A stretch of DNA of 64,000 bases from Nostoc sp. CHAB 5836 (GCF_020829445.1 NZ_JAIVFV010000004.1:1-64000); one strand, 5' to 3'; counted from the first letter of the stretch, positions 1-9,779 are shown. The notes: a model not told the origin generated them from the letters alone. Made by a program: numbers and translations.

Positions 1-2
1 AA

Positions 3-941
3 CGCACCGAAGAAATCCTCGCTAACTACAACCAAGAAAAAGTCGCAAAGTCTTCTAAAAGCTTGGATTCACCCTACGAAAAAGCTCTCTACTTAGCTCA
101 ATATTTAAAGCAACGCTACTCCCTTCCGCAAAATCCCTTAGAACTACCTTATTTAAGTGAAAAAGAAGACTTGGTAGAAACCTTTTTATTCAAGCAAAAA
201 GGAGGCTATCCAGATCACTTCTCTACAGTTCTGACAGTGATGTTGCGTTCCATTGGCATCCCAGCGCGGTTGGTAGCAGGGTTTAGTTCAGGAGAATTTA
301 ATCCATTTACAGGGCTATATGTTGTCCGTAATACTGACGCTTATGCGATGACGGAAGTGTATTTTCCTAGATATGGTTGGTTTGCCTTTGACCCCATTCC
401 CAATCATCCTTTGATTCCCCCATCGATTGAAGATACTCAGACTTTTAGTGTGTTGCGTCAATTGTGGCATTGGGTTGCTGGATGGTTGCCCTCTCCGGTG
501 ACAGGTTTGTTGAATAATGTATTTGGGACAATATTAAAGTGGGTAATTAGAGCGATCGCTTGGTTTTTAGCTTTATTTTCTCAAGGTTGGTTTGGCGTAT
601 TGACTGGCTTAATCTTGGCAACCACAGCAGCTTTCTTTGGTTGGCTGGGTTGGGGTCAGTGGCGAGAGTGGCGCAATCGTCGATGGTTAAAGAAATTGCC
701 AGCAATGGAGAGCCTTTATCAACAAATGCTGCAATGGACAACCCAGAAAGGTTTAGGCAAACATCCGGCACAAACACCTTTAGAATATGCCAGAATTTCA
801 TACCAGCATCATGCCCCAACAACTGCTCAGGTAATAGATGAAATTTGTCAAGCCTATGTTGGCTGGCGTTATGGTGGTCATACACCTAACTTGCAGCAAC
901 TCCGACAAAGATGGCAAAGTCTTAAAAAGACTGCTAAGTAG
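3..941 (+). CDS. Transglutaminase-fold membrane protein (TgpA-like), 5' end missing
   Basis: The reading frame is open from the window edge, so this is the C-terminal part of a larger protein. The first part is a transglutaminase-like fold; GIPARLVAGF is the typical helix after the nucleophile. A transmembrane segment follows at about 540-650 (GVLTGLILATTAAFFGWLGW), then a cytoplasmic tail like the DUF4129 region of TgpA proteins. The position normally held by the catalytic Cys reads GYPDHFS, and the position normally held by His reads DAYAMTEVY. Only the Asp of FDP remains, so the protease-like triad seems lost. The function is unknown; a structural role at the membrane is an inference. The stop TAG lies in the first bases of the intergenic repeat at 936. 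Confidence 0.75.
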   Translation, partial: RTEEILANYNQEKVAKSSKSLDSPYEKALYLAQYLKQRYSLPQNPLELPYLSEKEDLVETFLFKQKGGYPDHFSTVLTVMLRSIGIPARLVAGFSSGEFNPFTGLYVVRNTDAYAMTEVYFPRYGWFAFDPIPNHPLIPPSIEDTQTFSVLRQLWHWVAGWLPSPVTGLLNNVFGTILKWVIRAIAWFLALFSQGWFGVLTGLILATTAAFFGWLGWGQWREWRNRRWLKKLPAMESLYQQMLQWTTQKGLGKHPAQTPLEYARISYQHHAPTTAQVIDEICQAYVGWRYGGHTPNLQQLRQRWQSLKKTAK

Positions 942-1212
942 GTTGGCGCAATTAAAGCTAACTGGCAAGGGCTGTCACTTGTACTGCCCTTCCCTACGGG
1001 ACGCACTCGCGTTCGACTATGCAGTTCGACTGCGGTTCCATCTCTTCTTAGGCTACGCCAACGAGCAAAGTCGAGATGCTCACCGTCAACTCACCAAGCG
1101 CGAACGCGAGTGCGTCTGGTAGAGTTGTCGAACTATTGATCATTAGTAAGGACTTTAAGCTTATTTACGTTTCGTAACATAATGAAAGTTTATTTATGCC
1201 GGTTTACTTAAC
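936..1212. repeat. Intergenic repeat (AAGTAGGTCGGCGC family), interrupted copy
   Basis: One of about six copies of a roughly 130-bp element with inverted ends (AAGTAGGTYGGCG at one end, CGCCGACYTACTT at the other). The core carries a CTGTCATTTGTC-like stretch and TATTTACGTTTCGT. Other copies are near 13380, 20892, 29191, 46079 and 56205. This copy is split by about 140 bases of GC-richer DNA around 980-1125 that contains short palindromes. It fills the gap between the convergent genes, and I see no gene in it. Confidence 0.7.
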
Positions 1213-1255
1213 TAATTCAATAGTTTGTTTGACAAAATCCCTACAGCTATGATTA

Positions 1256-2119
1256 TTATCTAGTCGAGCCTGATTTTTTCATTCCAGATTGCTTTGGCTG
1301 AGTTGGGGCATTTGGTTGGCGATTAGTGCGAAAAGTCACATTCACGCCTTCATTCGATTGCTCCAGCACCAGTAGAGGTGTAGGTTTAGCCTTTTGATCC
1401 CAATGCATGGTGGCAATCCGCCCTTGAATTGTTGGTTGCCAACTATCTTCGTCTTCTATAGGGCTGAGGTAAGTTTCTATACAGTTAATAATTTGGCTAA
1501 TAGTTGCAGAAGTCGCTTGTGTCGGTAACTTCATTAACCGGATTTGAATCCGAAACAGCACTCGTTTAGCAGAGTTCCCTGGAGTACCAGTTTCATACTC
1601 CACATCAAAAATTTCATCTACCTGCCGAGCAACGTTATTAGCAATTCCGACTGTTCCTTGTTGGGCTTGACTTGGACGCAGGGCTTGAGTAACTTTTTCT
1701 TTGATCTGAATCTTCACTTGATTAACGATCGCAAAATGAAACACCTCCTCTGACATTCGCATTCGCAGATAATCCAGGTTAAAATCCCGTGAGTTAACTA
1801 AATCGGGATTAGTTTCCATTTTGCGAATTGTTTCCAGCGCCAATTTAAACTTTTTTTCTAGCTCTCGCGCCCGGAATTGTTCAAACTTAAGTTTTTTCTC
1901 CAGCTGATTCATCTGGAGTTTACTATACACAATCAAAGCAATCACCACTAAAGCCAGTCCTCCTGAAGTTACCAACAATAATGCTGGTGTTTGAGGATTA
2001 CTTGCTGGCACTTCCTGGGATGCCTTTTTAGTCTTTGTCCCGGAGGATTGGGCAAGAAACATCGAAGTGGACATGGTTGGAAACTGAAAAACTTGACTCC
2101 TGATGTTTAGGATGCCCAA
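1256..2119 (-). CDS. Conserved cyanobacterial membrane-anchored protein, unknown function
   Basis: A 287-residue protein. One hydrophobic helix lies at about residues 45-67 (ALLLVTSGGLALVVIALIVY) and is followed by a charged coiled coil at about 68-105. The soluble C-terminal domain at about 110-260 contains REVDEIFDVEYE-like segments. An internal Met at residue 16 (start about 2074) is a plausible alternative start, because the first 15 residues look unlike a signal. The end is Gln/Lys rich. It converges with the upstream repeat and is divergent from the HAD gene, so it is probably monocistronic. I do not recognise a family with a known role. Confidence 0.7.
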   Translation of the reverse strand: MGILNIRSQVFQFPTMSTSMFLAQSSGTKTKKASQEVPASNPQTPALLLVTSGGLALVVIALIVYSKLQMNQLEKKLKFEQFRARELEKKFKLALETIRKMETNPDLVNSRDFNLDYLRMRMSEEVFHFAIVNQVKIQIKEKVTQALRPSQAQQGTVGIANNVARQVDEIFDVEYETGTPGNSAKRVLFRIQIRLMKLPTQATSATISQIINCIETYLSPIEDEDSWQPTIQGRIATMHWDQKAKPTPLLVLEQSNEGVNVTFRTNRQPNAPTQPKQSGMKKSGSTR

Positions 2120-2178
2120 ATATTCAATGCCATCTTGCTGTATGATTAATATTTTTTACAGCCTTTTACAAACCGTAT

Positions 2179-2976
2179 ATGTCCAGACATTTGAGCCTCC
2201 CTCCCCTGTCTGAGATTTCATCTACAAGCCTTAGCAATATTCGTCTGATCGCCACAGATATGGATGGCACTCTGACTAGACGAGGAAAATTTACTCCCGC
2301 ACTGCTGCAAGCTTTAGAGGATTTAGCCGCAGCTGACATTAAGGTGTTAATTGTCACAGGACGTTCTGCTGGGTGGGTGAGTGGATTGAGTGCGATGATG
2401 CCAGTGGCAGGTGCGATCGCAGAAAATGGCGGTTTCTACTTTCCGCCTGGGAACCAGAAACCATTAGTCTTAACAACCATTTCCGATTTAGCTCAACATC
2501 GCCAGCACTTGGCTAGGACTTTTGAGAATTTACAAACTAAATTTCCCCAAATCCAAGAATCTGTTGATAATCGCTTTCGCATCACCGACTGGACTTTTGA
2601 TGTAGCTACTTTGCGTCAAGATGAATTACAAACCCTAGATAATCTCTGTCAACAAATGGGTTGGGGATTTACCTATAGCAACGTGCAGTGTCACATTAAA
2701 CCCCAAGGGCAAGATAAATCTGTGGGATTGTTGCAAGTATTACGCGAATATTTGCCCCAGTACTCACCAGAACAAATTGTTACTGTTGGCGATAGCCCCA
2801 ATGATGAAAGTTTATTTGATCGGCGTTATTTTCCTGTTTCTGTAGGTGTGGCAAACGTCCTGGAATATGTGAATCAGTTGAAATATCACCCTGCTTATAT
2901 TACTACTGCTGCCGAAGGGGAAGGATTTTGTGAGTTATCTAGTTATATTTTGAAAAGCTTGCACATCTCAAGTTAG
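2179..2976 (+). CDS. HAD-superfamily phosphatase, Cof / sucrose-phosphatase type
   Basis: 265 residues. Motif I is ATDMDGTLT (nucleophile Asp and acid/base Asp), motif II is the Thr of VTGRS, and motif IV is GDSPNDESLF, which binds Mg2+. A type-II cap lies between motifs II and IV. This is the Cof/SPP layout, so the protein should hydrolyse a phosphorylated sugar or similar small molecule in the cytoplasm. The substrate cannot be read from sequence. The ORF begins ATG TCC AGA CAT; a later in-frame start closer to motif I cannot be excluded. Confidence 0.85.
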   Translation: MSRHLSLPPLSEISSTSLSNIRLIATDMDGTLTRRGKFTPALLQALEDLAAADIKVLIVTGRSAGWVSGLSAMMPVAGAIAENGGFYFPPGNQKPLVLTTISDLAQHRQHLARTFENLQTKFPQIQESVDNRFRITDWTFDVATLRQDELQTLDNLCQQMGWGFTYSNVQCHIKPQGQDKSVGLLQVLREYLPQYSPEQIVTVGDSPNDESLFDRRYFPVSVGVANVLEYVNQLKYHPAYITTAAEGEGFCELSSYILKSLHISS

Positions 2977-3026
2977 AAAGAACTAGAGTTGTTCTACAAT
3001 AATCTCGTAGCACTGATTTTACAACC

Positions 3027-3788
3027 ATGACGGCTACTTTACCTGTTAGTGTCGAATCGGAAATATTCTACCCCAGTGCTGATGGTCAACCAGTGGCAGA
3101 AACTTACGACCACCTTTACGCCTTACTAACTACCTTAGAAGTCCTGAAACAGTATTTGGCAAATCGTCAGGCAACAGTATTGGGAAACCAATTTCTTTAC
3201 TATGCACAAGGTTTTCCCAAGTTGCGGGTAGCCCCGGATGTGATGGTGATTTTTGATGTTGCACCCGGTGGTCGGGACAACTATAAAATCTGGGAAGAGG
3301 GTCAAGTACCCACAGTTATTTTTGAAATGACATCTTTTAGTACTAAGGGACAAGACGAAATCTTCAAAAAGACTCTCTATGAGCAGCTGGGTGTCAAGGA
3401 ATACTGGCTATTTGACCCCAAAGGCGAGTGGGTGGAACAACAGTTACGTGGCTATCGCCTGCGGGGAGAAATCTATGAACCTATACAAGATGGACGCAGT
3501 GAACCGTTACAACTGCGTTTGGTAGTTGAGGCAAGGCTAATTGGGTTTTATCGAGAGGATACGGGGGAAAAATTACTGATTCCAAACGAACTGGCAGAAG
3601 CTTTACGACAGGAAGTTTTAGCAAGACAGCAAGCAGAAGAACTGGTAGAACAGGAACGCCAACGAGCAGAACAGGAACGCCAACGAGCAGAACAAGAACG
3701 CCAACGAGCAGAACGGGCAGAATTGCAGATAGAACAGTTAAAGGCGAGGTTGCGATCGCTCCATGTAGACCCCGATGCTATTCAGTAA
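3027..3788 (+). CDS. Uma2-family (DUF820) putative endonuclease with coiled-coil tail
   Basis: 253 residues. The PD-(D/E)xK-like core is visible as [11 protein letters not shown], followed by [11 protein letters not shown] and KEYWLFDP. From about residue 195 the protein becomes a helical Gln/Glu/Arg tail with three tandem copies of EQERQRA, matched at DNA level by a 21-bp tandem repeat near 3650-3715. Uma2 proteins are greatly expanded in cyanobacteria and are usually annotated as endonucleases; their role is unproven. It starts about 50 bases after the HAD gene on the same strand, so co-transcription is possible. Confidence 0.85.
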   Translation: MTATLPVSVESEIFYPSADGQPVAETYDHLYALLTTLEVLKQYLANRQATVLGNQFLYYAQGFPKLRVAPDVMVIFDVAPGGRDNYKIWEEGQVPTVIFEMTSFSTKGQDEIFKKTLYEQLGVKEYWLFDPKGEWVEQQLRGYRLRGEIYEPIQDGRSEPLQLRLVVEARLIGFYREDTGEKLLIPNELAEALRQEVLARQQAEELVEQERQRAEQERQRAEQERQRAERAELQIEQLKARLRSLHVDPDAIQ

Positions 3789-3961
3789 TATGCCCCAGAA
3801 GTCGCTATAGCGATGACATCACTCTGTCAATCAACTACAACTATTCGGAATATGCTAACCTAGTATGGTTAACTAATCTCGCACATCTAAGAATTCGGGT
3901 GTTTCTCAGTTGGGAAATACACTTGGATGGAGGTTTAACCCGAATCGGAGTTGAAAAATAT

Positions 3962-4756
3962 ATGCCAGTAGTTTCATTGGCTCAAATGATGGAGTCAGGG
4001 GTTCACTTTGGGCATCAGACCCGGCGTTGGAACCCAAAAATGTCTCCTTACATTTATACTTCCCGCAATGGTGTGCATATTATCGACTTGGTGCAAACTG
4101 CCCAGCTGATGGATAATGCCTACAACTATATGCGATCGCACGCCGAACAAGGAAAGAAATTTCTTTTCGTCGGCACCAAGCGCCAAGCAGCTGGAATTAT
4201 TGCCCAAGAAGCCAGCCGTTGTGGTTCCCACTACATTAACCAACGCTGGTTAGGTGGAATGTTGACCAACTGGACAACCATCAAAACAAGAGTAGACCGT
4301 CTGAAAGATTTAGAACGCCGTGAAGAAACTGGCGCACTAGATTTATTACCCAAAAAAGAAGCATCAATGCTACGTCGGGAAATGACGAAGCTTCAGAAAT
4401 ACTTGGGCGGCATTAAAACAATGCGGAAAGTGCCCGATATCGTGGTAATTGTTGACCAACGGCGGGAATATAACGCAGTTCAAGAATGCCAAAAGTTGAA
4501 TATTCCCATTGTGTCTATGCTGGATACAAACTGTGACCCAGATGTAGTAGATATCCCCATCCCCGCAAACGACGATGCTATCAGGTCAATCAAGCTGATA
4601 GTCGGAAAATTGGCAGATGCCATTTATGAAGGCCGTCACGGTCAACTGGATGCTGAAGAGGATTACGAAGATTACGACGGTAGTGAGTATGACGATGACT
4701 ACGAAGAAACCGAATATACTGATGCCGTAATTGCCGACGAGGAAACAGAGGAATAA
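3962..4756 (+). CDS. rpsB: 30S ribosomal protein S2
   Basis: Starting at ATG 3962 gives 264 residues with the canonical N-terminus [19 protein letters not shown]. An upstream in-frame start at 3899 adds 21 residues with no family match and is rejected. Family segments include [22 protein letters not shown] and [11 protein letters not shown]. The C-terminus is an unusually acidic Asp/Glu/Tyr tail of about 35 residues. S2 binds the small subunit near the mRNA exit platform. tsf follows 210 bases downstream, the usual bacterial rpsB-tsf order. Confidence 0.97.
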   Translation: MPVVSLAQMMESGVHFGHQTRRWNPKMSPYIYTSRNGVHIIDLVQTAQLMDNAYNYMRSHAEQGKKFLFVGTKRQAAGIIAQEASRCGSHYINQRWLGGMLTNWTTIKTRVDRLKDLERREETGALDLLPKKEASMLRREMTKLQKYLGGIKTMRKVPDIVVIVDQRREYNAVQECQKLNIPIVSMLDTNCDPDVVDIPIPANDDAIRSIKLIVGKLADAIYEGRHGQLDAEEDYEDYDGSEYDDDYEETEYTDAVIADEETEE

Positions 4757-4966
4757 GTAAAGCCGGGGTGAAGGAAATTTCCGAGGGCGGTTGTTTGAGT
4801 AGCAGCAATCTGCCCTAGCCTGCGGCAAATAGTAGGCTAAGGTAAAAGCGAAAAAACTCATACCTTATAACTTCATTATTTTTTCTACCCCAGCGCTGAG
4901 TAAGATAGAAATACTCAACACCCGTGAGCGATTAAAACTCGAGGTCAAGTTAGGAATTGAGGCAAC

Positions 4967-5911
4967 ATGGCGGAAATATCTGCAAAACTCGTCCAAGAGC
5001 TACGCCAAAAAACTGGTGCCGGCATGATGGACTGCAAAAAGGCGCTGATAGAAAATGATGGCAACATAGATGAAGCCATCGACTGGCTAAGAAAAAAGAA
5101 CTTAGTTTCAGCTGGTAAAAAAAGCGATCGCATTGCGGCAGAAGGTCTGGTAGACACCTACATTCAGCCTAGTGGTCGAGTGGGAGTACTCATAGAAGTC
5201 AACTGCCAAACCGACTTTGTTGCTCGTAACGAGGCTTTTAAAGCTTTAGTTAAGAACTTAGCAAAGCAAGCAGCGACAGCTGATAGTGTTGAGTCTTTGC
5301 TGGCTCAACCCTATATTGATAGTGAAACCGGGACTGTAGAAGAATTCATCAAGCAAACTATTGCCACCCTTGGTGAAAATATCCAAGTGCGTCGCTTTGT
5401 TAATTTTGCAATCGCAGAAGGTACACAAGGTGTAATAGACAGCTACATTCATACTGGCGGTCGAGTTGGTGTATTGGTAGAGCTGGGTACTCAAACTGAG
5501 TCAGTGGCTGCTAATTCAGAGTTCCAAACCTTGGCACGGAACGCGGCAATGCAAGTTGCGGCTTGCCCAAATGTCGAGTATGTGAGCGTAGACCAAATCC
5601 CAAGGGAAATTGCCCAAAAGGAAAAAGACATTGAAATGGGCAAGGATGATTTGGCGAACAAGCCAGATAACATCAAAGAAAAGATTGTTCAAGGACGGAT
5701 TGAAAAACGCCTGAAAGAATTGGCTTTGCTCGATCAGCCTTACATTCGCGATCAAAGTATTTCTGTGGAAGACCTCTTGAAGCAAGCGAAGGCTCAATTA
5801 GGCGGAGACATCCAAGTGAATCGCTTTGTCCGTTATATACTGGGCGAAGGCATTGAAAAGCAAGAAATTAGCTTTGCGGATGAAGTCGCTGCACAAATGG
5901 GCACTAAGTAA
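4967..5911 (+). CDS. tsf: Translation elongation factor Ts
   Basis: 314 residues. The N-terminal module is clear: [20 protein letters not shown], followed by [12 protein letters not shown]-like helices and the TDFVARN motif. The core appears twice ([20 protein letters not shown] and [20 protein letters not shown]), as in long cyanobacterial and chloroplast-type EF-Ts. It recycles EF-Tu-GDP to EF-Tu-GTP. It follows rpsB, and a strong hairpin terminator lies about 105 bases downstream. Confidence 0.97.
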   Translation: MAEISAKLVQELRQKTGAGMMDCKKALIENDGNIDEAIDWLRKKNLVSAGKKSDRIAAEGLVDTYIQPSGRVGVLIEVNCQTDFVARNEAFKALVKNLAKQAATADSVESLLAQPYIDSETGTVEEFIKQTIATLGENIQVRRFVNFAIAEGTQGVIDSYIHTGGRVGVLVELGTQTESVAANSEFQTLARNAAMQVAACPNVEYVSVDQIPREIAQKEKDIEMGKDDLANKPDNIKEKIVQGRIEKRLKELALLDQPYIRDQSISVEDLLKQAKAQLGGDIQVNRFVRYILGEGIEKQEISFADEVAAQMGTK

Positions 5912-5918
5912 TATTTGG

Positions 5919-5966
5919 TTAGGAGTTAGGAGTTTGGAGTTGGGAGTTGGGAGTTTGGAGTTAATA
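5919..5966. repeat. Short tandem heptanucleotide repeat (GGAGTTA / GGAGTTG)
   Basis: Degenerate copies of a 7-base unit (TTAGGAG / TTGGGAG) directly after tsf. These are the STRR repeats common in Nostocales intergenic DNA. Confidence 0.8.
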
Positions 5967-6016
5967 GAAAGTTGCTTCATAATTCATAACTCATAATTCT
6001 TAACTCCTAAGCGCTT

Positions 6017-6054
6017 AAAATACAGGTCAAGCAAATCGCCTGACCTGTATTTTA
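6017..6054 (+). terminator. Intrinsic terminator of rpsB-tsf
   Basis: A perfect 13-bp stem (AAAATACAGGTCA with TGACCTGTATTTT) and an 11-base loop, with the T-rich stretch in the 3' arm and beyond. Confidence 0.8.
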
Positions 6055-6175
6055 TTTAGTAAAGATGCGAAATATGGCATTTAATTTAAAATCTAAAATT
6101 CTCTGGAAAGTTATCCTCAAATAAATTTGTACATTTGTACTATTTAATAGTTCACATGGGCAAGAACGAAAAGAT

Positions 6176-7021
6176 ATGGCAAGAGCAATCGAGCGAATTG
6201 AACGGGATATTGCAGCACTGAAAGAAGCGATTCGCGCGATCGCACTAGAACTACAAACCGCTTATACTAGTTATCTAAACTCCTTGGGGTTAGGTGTACG
6301 AAAACAGTTGATTCTTGCAAGTTACCACCTCTGCACTCAAGGATATCCCGAAAATTTTCTGCATTTGTCATTGAATCAGCGCCAACAATTGCAACAAGCC
6401 ATCCGCAAGTTGGGGCAACTGGCAGCTGAAGATTTGCTCACTTGTATTAAAAGTGAGGAAGCAGGGGGGGATGAGGGGGATGAGGGGGATGAGGGGGATG
6501 AGGGAGTAAGATCATCTTCATCTTCACTATTTCTGGAGACCTCTAATTCTCAGTATCTGACTGCCGACACCTGTGATCCTATAGAACTGGCAAAATGGCA
6601 ACAGAACTTAGAAGAGGTCATGCAAGAGATACTGAAAAAACTTTCCCATGATGCTAATCTTTTATTACAAAAAGCTGGGGTATTACCCAAAAAATTACCA
6701 GAACCGATTTTAGCAGCCGCGGCTGCGGCATCAGAGGCATCTGCCGAGGTAATGCCAGGGCCACCTAATTTATTAAACTTAGTAGTTGAAATTGAAAATG
6801 AGCAGCAGTCAGAAGATTCTGGACTAACACAAATTATGGCTATTAACCTGCGGCTAGGAGAAATCGAATTTGCTGATGTAACACTCTCCTCTGAGCGCAG
6901 GCAAATCCGCAGTATTTTAGTTCAGCTAAACAAGTTAGGGCGAGAGTATCAAAAGAGACATCGTGAAAGAGCGATCGCGGAAGCTGAAGCTGCATGGCGT
7001 GCTAGTTGGTTTGAAGATTAG
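6176..7021 (+). CDS. Hypothetical protein upstream of recG, with an Asp-Glu-Gly repeat
   Basis: 281 residues, not recognised. The N-terminal 100 residues are helical (RIERDIAALKEAIRAIALEL). A GDEGDEGDEG tract at about residues 98-110 is encoded by four to five copies of a 9-base unit (GGGGGATGA). Then comes an acidic linker, an Ala-rich segment (AAAAAASEASAEV) and a basic helical end (REYQKRHRERAIAEAEAAW). The same 9-base unit also occurs at three other loci here, which suggests the tract arose by repeat expansion in frame. It lies about 100 bases before recG on the same strand. Confidence 0.65.
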   Translation: MARAIERIERDIAALKEAIRAIALELQTAYTSYLNSLGLGVRKQLILASYHLCTQGYPENFLHLSLNQRQQLQQAIRKLGQLAAEDLLTCIKSEEAGGDEGDEGDEGDEGVRSSSSSLFLETSNSQYLTADTCDPIELAKWQQNLEEVMQEILKKLSHDANLLLQKAGVLPKKLPEPILAAAAAASEASAEVMPGPPNLLNLVVEIENEQQSEDSGLTQIMAINLRLGEIEFADVTLSSERRQIRSILVQLNKLGREYQKRHRERAIAEAEAAWRASWFED

Positions 7022-7062
7022 TCATTTGTTCTTTGTCCTTTGTCCTTTGTCCAGAGTCAAAT

Positions 7063-7133
7063 GACCAATGACCAATGACTAATGACCAATGACTAATGAC
7101 TAATGACTAATAACTAATGACCAATGATTAATG
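7063..7133. repeat. STRR array (AATGACC/AATGACT) running into the recG start
   Basis: About ten 7-base units of AATGACY/AATGATT. The recG start codon is the ATG inside one of the last units, so repeat DNA forms the translation initiation region. Confidence 0.85.
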
Positions 7134-9610
7134 AAAAACCAGATTGGATACGATTGCAGAAAGCCTTGGCAATAGAAGCTGAACGTGGCTTTACAGACTT
7201 GATGGGCAGAGAATACCGTTTCAGTGAATTTCTCAGCCTAACTTTGGGCAAATTCCCGACAGGCTTACCCCAAACTGAACGCCGCCGTTGGCAAGGACTA
7301 GCGGTGCAATTTGCTAGTTATCCACATCTAGCAGTGGAAGAAAGACAATATTTAGTAGCAGAGACTCGTAGGTATCTTTCCCAACTACAGCAGGGGGAGC
7401 AGGAGGAGCAGGGGACAATTTATCAATACAAAATGCAAAATCGTTCGACTGAGGGTAGCCGAAGTCCAAAATCTCCAATTGTTGCTGAGGTCAGTCGGAG
7501 GCTTGCGCCGAACATTGAGCAAAAACTCAGTGATTTACCAGAAATAGGCTTTAAAAAAGCTGATAATTTGGCAAGGCTTGATTTACATACCGTCCGCGAC
7601 TTGCTTTTCTACTATCCTCGTGACCATATTGATTATGCACGTCAGGTAAATATCGGCGAGTTACAGGCGGGTGAGACGGTGACAATAGTCGCTACCGTGA
7701 AGCGTTGCAGCTGCTTTACTAGCCCTAAAAATCAGAAATTATCAATTTTAGAACTAATAGTAAAAGATAATAGCGGTCAAATCAAAATTGGTCGTTTTTA
7801 CGCAGGTACGCGCTTTAGCAGTCGCGCTTGGCAAGAAAGTTTAAAACGCCGTTATGCAGTAGGTAGTATTTTGGCGGCCTGTGGGTTGGTGAAAGAAAGT
7901 AAATACGGCTTGACGCTTGATAATCCAGAACTGGAGGTTTTGGCAAATCCAGGAGATACGATTGAGTCGTTGAATATTGGGCGGGTGGTGCCAATTTATG
8001 GACTGACTGAGGGCGTGGTAGCGAATACAGTCCGACAGGCGGTAATTGCTGCTTTGCCTGCTGCGGCTAACCTGAAAGACCCTCTGCCAAGTGGTTTGCG
8101 GCAAAAGTATGGTTTGATGGAATTGAAAGATGCGATCGCTAATATCCATTTTCCCAGCGACAGTGACGCTTTGAAAGTTGCTCGTCGTCGCCTAGTTTTT
8201 GATGAATTTTTCTACCTACAACTTGGGTTACTGCAACGTCAGCAGCAAGCAAGGGCGATTCAAACCAGCGCCATCCTTGTCCCACGAGGTCAACTTGTAG
8301 AGAAATTCCACGAAATACTCCCTTTTCAACTCACTGGCGCACAGCAACGAGTCCTCAACGACATTCTCAACGATTTGCAAAAACCTGTGCCAATGAATCG
8401 TTTGGTGCAAGGTGATGTCGGTTCCGGTAAAACGGTCGTCGCCGTGCTAGCTATCCTTGCAGCAATTCAATCTGGCTACCAAGCAGCGCTGATGGCTCCC
8501 ACAGAAGTTTTGGCAGAACAACATTATCGCAAGTTAGTTAGTTGGTTTAACCTCTTGCATTTACCCGTGGAATTACTGACAGGCTCAACCAAAACTGCTA
8601 AACGAAGACAAATACATTCTCAGTTAGGAACTGGTGAATTACCTCTGTTAGTGGGAACTCATGCCTTGATTCAAGACCCCGTAAACTTCAATCAACTGGG
8701 ATTGGTCGTGATCGATGAACAGCATCGCTTTGGGGTAGAACAACGAGCGCGTTTACAGCAAAAAGGCGAACAACCCCATGTGTTAACTATGACAGCTACC
8801 CCGATTCCCAGAACTTTAGCGTTGACGATACATGGGGATTTGGATGTGAGCCAGATTGATGAGTTACCGCCAGGACGACAAAAGATTCAGACAACAGTAT
8901 TATCAGGTCAGCAACGCAACCATGCTTACGACCTCATCCGCCGAGAAACTGCCCAAGGTAGACAAGTTTACGTAGTTTTGCCCTTGGTAGAAGAATCAGA
9001 AAAATTGGATTTGCGATCGGCTGTGGAGGAGCATCAAAAGTTACAGGAAAGCGTTTTTCCCGACTTTCAAGTAGGGCTGCTACACGGTCGGATGAGTTCA
9101 GCCGATAAGGATGAAGCGATTACTAAATTCCGCGATAACCAAACGCAAATTTTGGTTTCTACTACCGTTGTTGAGGTTGGTGTAGACGTACCTAATGCTA
9201 CAGTTATGCTCATTGAGAATGCGGAGCGATTTGGCTTATCACAACTGCACCAGCTGCGGGGACGTGTCGGTCGTGGTGCGGCTCAGTCTTACTGTCTTTT
9301 GATGAGCAGTTCTAGGAGTCCTGATGCTCAACAACGGCTTAAAGTGTTGGAACAATCTCAGGATGGTTTTTTCATTTCAGAGATGGATATGCGTTTTCGT
9401 GGCCCAGGGCAAGTACTGGGAACTCGTCAATCTGGAGTGCCAGATTTTACCTTAGCAAGTTTGGTTGAAGACGAAGAAGTTTTACTTTTAGCTCGGCAAG
9501 CAGCAGAAAAAATTATAGAAACAGATGCAACTTTAGAGCGCTGGTATTTGATGAAAGAAGAGTTAAAGTATCGGTATGAGCGCTTGATGGGTGGCGCGAT
9601 TTTAACATAG
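7124..9610 (+). CDS. recG: ATP-dependent DNA helicase RecG
   Basis: 828 residues. A wedge/OB domain comes first (about residues 145-330, RHGFYKADNLARL-like entry then YYPRDHIDY). Helicase domain 1 follows, with Walker A GDVGSGKT at about residue 430, the DEQHRFG box at about 531 and TATPIPRTLA. Domain 2 carries STTVVEVGVDVPNA and QLRGRVGRG, and the TRG region follows. RecG remodels stalled replication forks and branched DNA. An N-terminal extension holds a Gln/Glu-rich stretch (about residues 86-100) that looks repeat-derived. The start ATG lies in the STRR array; the next in-frame Met is much later. Confidence 0.95.
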   Translation: MINEKPDWIRLQKALAIEAERGFTDLMGREYRFSEFLSLTLGKFPTGLPQTERRRWQGLAVQFASYPHLAVEERQYLVAETRRYLSQLQQGEQEEQGTIYQYKMQNRSTEGSRSPKSPIVAEVSRRLAPNIEQKLSDLPEIGFKKADNLARLDLHTVRDLLFYYPRDHIDYARQVNIGELQAGETVTIVATVKRCSCFTSPKNQKLSILELIVKDNSGQIKIGRFYAGTRFSSRAWQESLKRRYAVGSILAACGLVKESKYGLTLDNPELEVLANPGDTIESLNIGRVVPIYGLTEGVVANTVRQAVIAALPAAANLKDPLPSGLRQKYGLMELKDAIANIHFPSDSDALKVARRRLVFDEFFYLQLGLLQRQQQARAIQTSAILVPRGQLVEKFHEILPFQLTGAQQRVLNDILNDLQKPVPMNRLVQGDVGSGKTVVAVLAILAAIQSGYQAALMAPTEVLAEQHYRKLVSWFNLLHLPVELLTGSTKTAKRRQIHSQLGTGELPLLVGTHALIQDPVNFNQLGLVVIDEQHRFGVEQRARLQQKGEQPHVLTMTATPIPRTLALTIHGDLDVSQIDELPPGRQKIQTTVLSGQQRNHAYDLIRRETAQGRQVYVVLPLVEESEKLDLRSAVEEHQKLQESVFPDFQVGLLHGRMSSADKDEAITKFRDNQTQILVSTTVVEVGVDVPNATVMLIENAERFGLSQLHQLRGRVGRGAAQSYCLLMSSSRSPDAQQRLKVLEQSQDGFFISEMDMRFRGPGQVLGTRQSGVPDFTLASLVEDEEVLLLARQAAEKIIETDATLERWYLMKEELKYRYERLMGGAILT

Positions 9611-9779
9611 TATATCTTGAATGAAGAAATTGCTGATTACACGTTAAACCACGTCTATCTTGAAACCTGTATAGGACTTACGCAATAACTCTCTAAAACC
9701 TTATTCCTTTGTGTCCTTTGCGTCCTTTGCGGTTCGTTTTTTCATGATTTTGCCTATGACTGCTTACCCTGTTTAGATT

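Noticed and set aside
838-1122. 94-residue plus-strand frame after the transglutaminase gene
   Set aside because: It starts inside the upstream gene and runs through a repeat; no fold is visible.
3899-3961. Extended rpsB start at 3899
   Set aside because: S2 proteins begin at MPVVSLAQM. The extra residues look like translated leader.
4590-4861. Minus-strand frames over the rpsB end
   Set aside because: Shadows of the acidic rpsB tail in reverse; they have no independent support.
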